From positions 1-41,259 of the forward strand of contig DYPD01000023.1 in the NCBI GenBank assembly GCA_020720115.1: DNA of 41,259 nucleotides, read 5' to 3'. Both the position numbers and the translations under genes were made by a program. The notes below the pieces were generated by a model, which did no database searches, was not told where the DNA came from, and saw only the letters and a program-made list of their open reading frames with translations. Source of the DNA: Thiomargarita sp. Lineage in GTDB: Bacteria > Pseudomonadota > Gammaproteobacteria > Beggiatoales > Beggiatoaceae. This document shows positions 38,659-41,259 of the stretch, piece by piece. Each line of letters opens with the position of its first letter. Within the stretch, counting starts at the first letter, position 1.

Positions 38659-38686
38659 TTTATACAAAATAACAATGGCTTGCTAA
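38659..38686 (-). promoter_or_regulatory. Possible promoter of rnfABC
   Basis: On the minus strand TTAGCA (38686-38681) and TATAAA (38664-38659) are 16 bases apart, giving a start near 38650 and a leader of about 130 bases. The match is modest. The remaining 250 bases up to the integrase hold a short TTGTC/GACAA hairpin (about 38750-38766). Confidence 0.3.
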
Positions 38687-38773
38687 TGATTTACAGGATT
38701 TAATGCAAGATAATGTCGTTTTTGAAGCAGGCACAGAGGAGAGATTTGTTGTCATTGCGACAAACGACGGGCT

Positions 38774-39964
38774 TTAATCTTTTTCTATTGTCATCTGCTG
38801 ATGCTGCGTAATGGCTTGCGTGGCTTCCAGCATCGCATCGGTGGCTTTTTCCATTGCCGCCCGTACCGGCTCTAAATCCAGCCGCGCATAAATGCCGGTA
38901 GTCGCAATGTCTTTATGATTCAAAGTTTTACCGATAACAGACAGGTTTGCCCCGGTTGCTGCCTGCCAACTACCCAAAGAACGCCGCAGGTCGTGTAAGC
39001 GCAAATCTTCCAGTTGCGCCCGCTCCAACAGCTTTTTCCACGCATTTTTAGGTTCAGTTAAGTGCCCCACTTGACTGCGGCTGGGAAACACAAACTCCGT
39101 CCCCGCCAAAGTTTGACGACGTTCTTGCAATATTTTCAATGCTTTAGATACTAGCGGCACACGTTGCTGCGTACCGTTTTTGGTTTCTGGAATATGCCAA
39201 ATTGCCTGCTCAAACTGAATCTCCACCCAGCGCATTGCTAACACGTTAGATTTTCTCGCCCCCGTCAACAAAGACAACCACACATAATCGCGGATATTAG
39301 CGTTGGTTTCCGCCTCAAGCGCCATAAAAAAGCGTGGTAATTCATCCGCTTGCAAAAAACGTTCGCGGGATTTTTCCCTAAACCGCTTAACCCCCAGCAC
39401 CGGATTTGCCTTATTCCAACCCCATTCTTGCGCTTGCTTAAACAAAGTTTGCAACAGCGACAATAAACGATTCGCCGCATACTGCCCATGTTGCTCACCA
39501 ATTTGTAAGTGCAATGCTTGAAGATCAGTTTTCTGAATGCTCGACAAACGGCGCTCGCCCCATGCCAGCAAATAGCGCCGATACTGCGCCTCATCTTCTT
39601 GCCAAGTTTTTTTATGCGCCTTAGCATAATGCTTCAAATACAACTCAAACAAATGCCCCAGCGTCCATTCCTTATCTTTACGCCGCTCAGCATTAGGATT
39701 CTCACCCCGCGCAATTGCCGCATTGATTTCATGCGCTTGAGCACGCGCATCGTCCAAACTCATATCAGGATAATGTCCAATACTAATGCGTTCTGGCTTA
39801 CCATTGATTTTGCGGTACACGAGAAAAGTTTTAGTGCCCTTATCTGTCACCGCAATACTCAAACCCTTGATTTTAGTGTCATAATAATAAGCACGCTTAC
39901 CCTTTTCTGGCAGCGGCAACTTATTCAACAAGGGTTTAGTAAAAGGAAAACGTGCGTCACTCAT
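38774..39964 (-). CDS. Tyrosine-type site-specific integrase
   Basis: This 396-residue protein has an N-terminal arm-binding domain (residues 9-96, DUF4102-like) and a catalytic domain with R237, K262, H324, R327, H350 and nucleophile Y359, so it looks active. Prophage and island integrases of this type often insert at tRNA genes, but no tRNA lies beside it here. The gene starts 25 bases from the DUF29 gene on the same strand. Confidence 0.9.
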   Translation of the reverse strand: MSDARFPFTKPLLNKLPLPEKGKRAYYYDTKIKGLSIAVTDKGTKTFLVYRKINGKPERISIGHYPDMSLDDARAQAHEINAAIARGENPNAERRKDKEWTLGHLFELYLKHYAKAHKKTWQEDEAQYRRYLLAWGERRLSSIQKTDLQALHLQIGEQHGQYAANRLLSLLQTLFKQAQEWGWNKANPVLGVKRFREKSRERFLQADELPRFFMALEAETNANIRDYVWLSLLTGARKSNVLAMRWVEIQFEQAIWHIPETKNGTQQRVPLVSKALKILQERRQTLAGTEFVFPSRSQVGHLTEPKNAWKKLLERAQLEDLRLHDLRRSLGSWQAATGANLSVIGKTLNHKDIATTGIYARLDLEPVRAAMEKATDAMLEATQAITQHQQMTIEKD

Positions 39965-39989
39965 AGGTTAAAGACCAATGCAAGCATTC

Positions 39990-40460
39990 TTACTCCTGCG
40001 GTGGATAATAATCATCATCAAAAATCTGTTCATGGGTATAAGGACAGATGTCAGGAAAAGTCGCCATTGGCAACTGAGTTTCTTTAGCAGCCAACTCCCG
40101 CGCATCCTGATAAGCTTCAACAATGGCTTGCGCTAAAAATCGTTTCATGCCAGGATGCTTTCTTAAATGAATTTTTAATTCTGTACGCTGATGGATAATC
40201 GTATTTCGCCAACTATCACCTTTAAACTCCTGCCAGCGTTCAGATAACTGCCGAAATTGAAACTGCCATTTCAGCAAATGCGACAGCAGCACCCGTAAAC
40301 GACTTTCTAATGCCCGCTGTTCACTGAGTCCCATATCCGAGAGTTCCTCTAACAAATGTTCTATATCCAACTCCGCAAAACGCCCGGCTTTCAGCAGTTC
40401 CGCCGTGCGCTGCGTCCAAGCCGTATAATTCTGCGCATACAGTGCATTCAATTCTGTCAT
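39990..40460 (-). CDS. DUF29 family protein
   Basis: This 156-residue protein (MTELNALYAQNYTAWTQRTAELLKAG) matches the DUF29 pattern, with ELSDMGLSEQRALESRLRVLLSHLLKW (about 40-65). DUF29 proteins are helical, frequent in cyanobacteria and filamentous sulfur bacteria, and of unknown function. It is upstream of and co-directional with the integrase. Confidence 0.85.
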   Translation of the reverse strand: MTELNALYAQNYTAWTQRTAELLKAGRFAELDIEHLLEELSDMGLSEQRALESRLRVLLSHLLKWQFQFRQLSERWQEFKGDSWRNTIIHQRTELKIHLRKHPGMKRFLAQAIVEAYQDARELAAKETQLPMATFPDICPYTHEQIFDDDYYPPQE

Positions 40461-40567
40461 TGCTAACTCCTTTGGGTCATTTCACCGTTATGTGATGGTT
40501 TCGTGTCCATATTCTACAAGCCAATCATCTTAGTTATACTGCTTCGGTTAATTCGTTGCTACAATAA

Positions 40568-40731
40568 TAGACTTGTTGCGACATAAATCCAGTAAAAATG
40601 CGGAGTTCGAGAATATAACTGACTCCAAATTTTTCAGATTTCAGCTAAGCCATTGATTTTTCATAGTCATCAAGCCAAAGCACTTTTTATAAGACATTGA
40701 TTTTTCTTGTTTTATAGGCGCAACAAGTCTA
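40568..40731. mobile_element. MITE-like element
   Basis: A 164-bp stretch is bounded by perfect 13-bp inverted repeats, TAGACTTGTTGCG (40568-40580) and its complement (40719-40731), and flanked on both sides by ATAA (40564-40567, 40732-40735), as for a target duplication. It has no open frame. Inside is a 12-bp direct repeat CATTGATTTTTC (40651-40662, 40695-40706). It lacks a transposase and would need one supplied in trans. Family not determined. Confidence 0.65.
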
Positions 40732-40744
40732 ATAAGTTTAGGAG

Positions 40745-41218
40745 TTACGCAGTTGGTTGCAACAAGTACAAAGGTTTTGCAAGATAAGCCCTTATAGCAT
40801 CGCGAACAATCTGCATTTTGGCTTCAAACCAACTGTACCCTGTTGCATAACTATAGGTTTCCAATCGTAGAAAAGCATGTAAAGCTAAAGTGATGCGGTT
40901 GCGTTGGGCTTTCGCAGTCCGTGCCTGGCATTTTTCTACACCATAAAGTTGTTTGATACTTCGGTGATATTGTTCAATGCCCCAAGACTTTTCAGGAAGT
41001 GCGAGTCGCTCAAGTTGGCTCTTCTCTAAGTCATTTGTTGCCCAATGTTCTTCGTTTCCATTACTTCGACACTTCGACACTTCGACAAGCTCAGTGCATC
41101 GCAAGCTCAGTGCATCGCAAGCTCAGTGCATCGCAAGCTCAGCACAAGTTTTGGCGTCTGTCTTGAACGCTTTGATGAAACCGCAGGCTTTCAAATGCAC
41201 GATGCCATACGCATCAAT
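40745..41218 (-). pseudogene. IS701-like DDE transposase, C-terminal remnant
   Basis: On the minus strand the frame between a TAA (41219-41221) and the stop near 40745 carries the transposase C-terminus: HWATNDLEKSQLERLALPEK and WGIEQYHRSIKQLYGVEKCQ (with the likely catalytic Glu), then ALHAFLRLETYSYATGYSWF. Upstream, GFIKAFKTDAKT in the same frame seems to belong to the same protein. A TGA within a tandem-repeat tract (41063-41142) and the TAA break it. The gene's other half is beyond the window. The stop codon lies in GGAGTTACGCAG (40741-40752), likely the IS end. Confidence 0.7.
41063..41142. repeat. Tandem-repeat tract inside the transposase remnant
   Basis: Three copies of ACTTCGAC (8 bp, 41063-41086) are followed directly by three and a half copies of AAGCTCAGTGCATCGC (16 bp, 41087-41142). 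The tract sits between two parts of the transposase frame, adds a TGA, but keeps the reading phase. The unit resembles the common CTTCGACAAGCTCAGTG intergenic repeat; that link is from memory. Confidence 0.8.
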
Positions 41219-41259
41219 TTAAGAAAATTGGGAACACTCTATCAATTGGTCAATGGTAT

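Noticed and set aside
38520-38675. Extended start for RnfA
   Set aside because: The added 52 residues are charged and unrelated, and AAGGAG precedes the start at 38519.
40612-40620. TAACTGA heptamer seen in some Beggiatoa intergenic regions
   Set aside because: Only one copy was noticed near here, so it is not evidence of the repeat or of lineage.
41063-41142. CRISPR array
   Set aside because: Units are directly adjacent with no spacers and too short; no cas genes are present.

Overview
The window looks like a gammaproteobacterial chromosome segment of moderate GC content. The evidence is the Escherichia-like order tuf | S10 - spc - alpha ribosomal operons, a CvpA-PurF pair, the priA / rpmBG / rplU-rpmA set, and an rnfABC operon with typical gammaproteobacterial proteins. 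DUF29, PIN-PhoH, a sucrose synthesis and amylosucrase set, and an IS701-like transposase remnant suggest a Thiotrichales or Beggiatoa-type sulfur or methane bacterium. That lineage is inference only, since no rRNA gene is present.

Layout. 1-56: end of tuf, then a terminator. 178-14106: 28 genes on the + strand, rpsJ through rplQ, with secY and rpoA. Several of the longer gaps hold inverted repeats, and some also hold TATAAT boxes. One near-consensus promoter precedes rpsM (alpha operon). 14265-20964: cvpA, purF, a sucrose-phosphate synthase that lacks the front half of its phosphatase-like domain, a separate sucrose-phosphatase, and an amylosucrase. Together these could make sucrose and then split it into glucan and fructose. 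21062-22767: a small acidic protein, then two convergent lipoproteins (one FlgO-like). 22768-23152: a non-coding leader with a possible pseudoknot, followed by a response-regulator phosphodiesterase (REC, degenerate GGDEF, EAL) and nudC. 25745-29958 (-): priA, a PIN-PhoH ATPase and an orphan 155-residue protein. 30161-31421: rpmG/rpmB (-) and rplU/rpmA (+), divergent. 31492-34029: an orphan ABC-2 permease (-) and pyrG (+). 34058-38519 (-): an unknown 540-residue protein and rnfABC. The rnf operon ends in a terminator without rnfDGE. 38774-41259: an accessory end with a tyrosine integrase, a DUF29 protein, a 164-bp MITE-like element with 13-bp terminal inverted repeats, and a transposase pseudogene broken by an 80-bp tandem-repeat tract.

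Most of the window is core translation machinery. The parts most worth following are the sucrose cassette with its half-deleted phosphatase domain, the possible pseudoknot RNA upstream of the c-di-GMP enzyme, the split rnf operon, the orphan 155- and 540-residue proteins, and the MITE/repeat edge. I did not find a clear new defence or mobile system, nor any tRNA, rRNA or CRISPR array.
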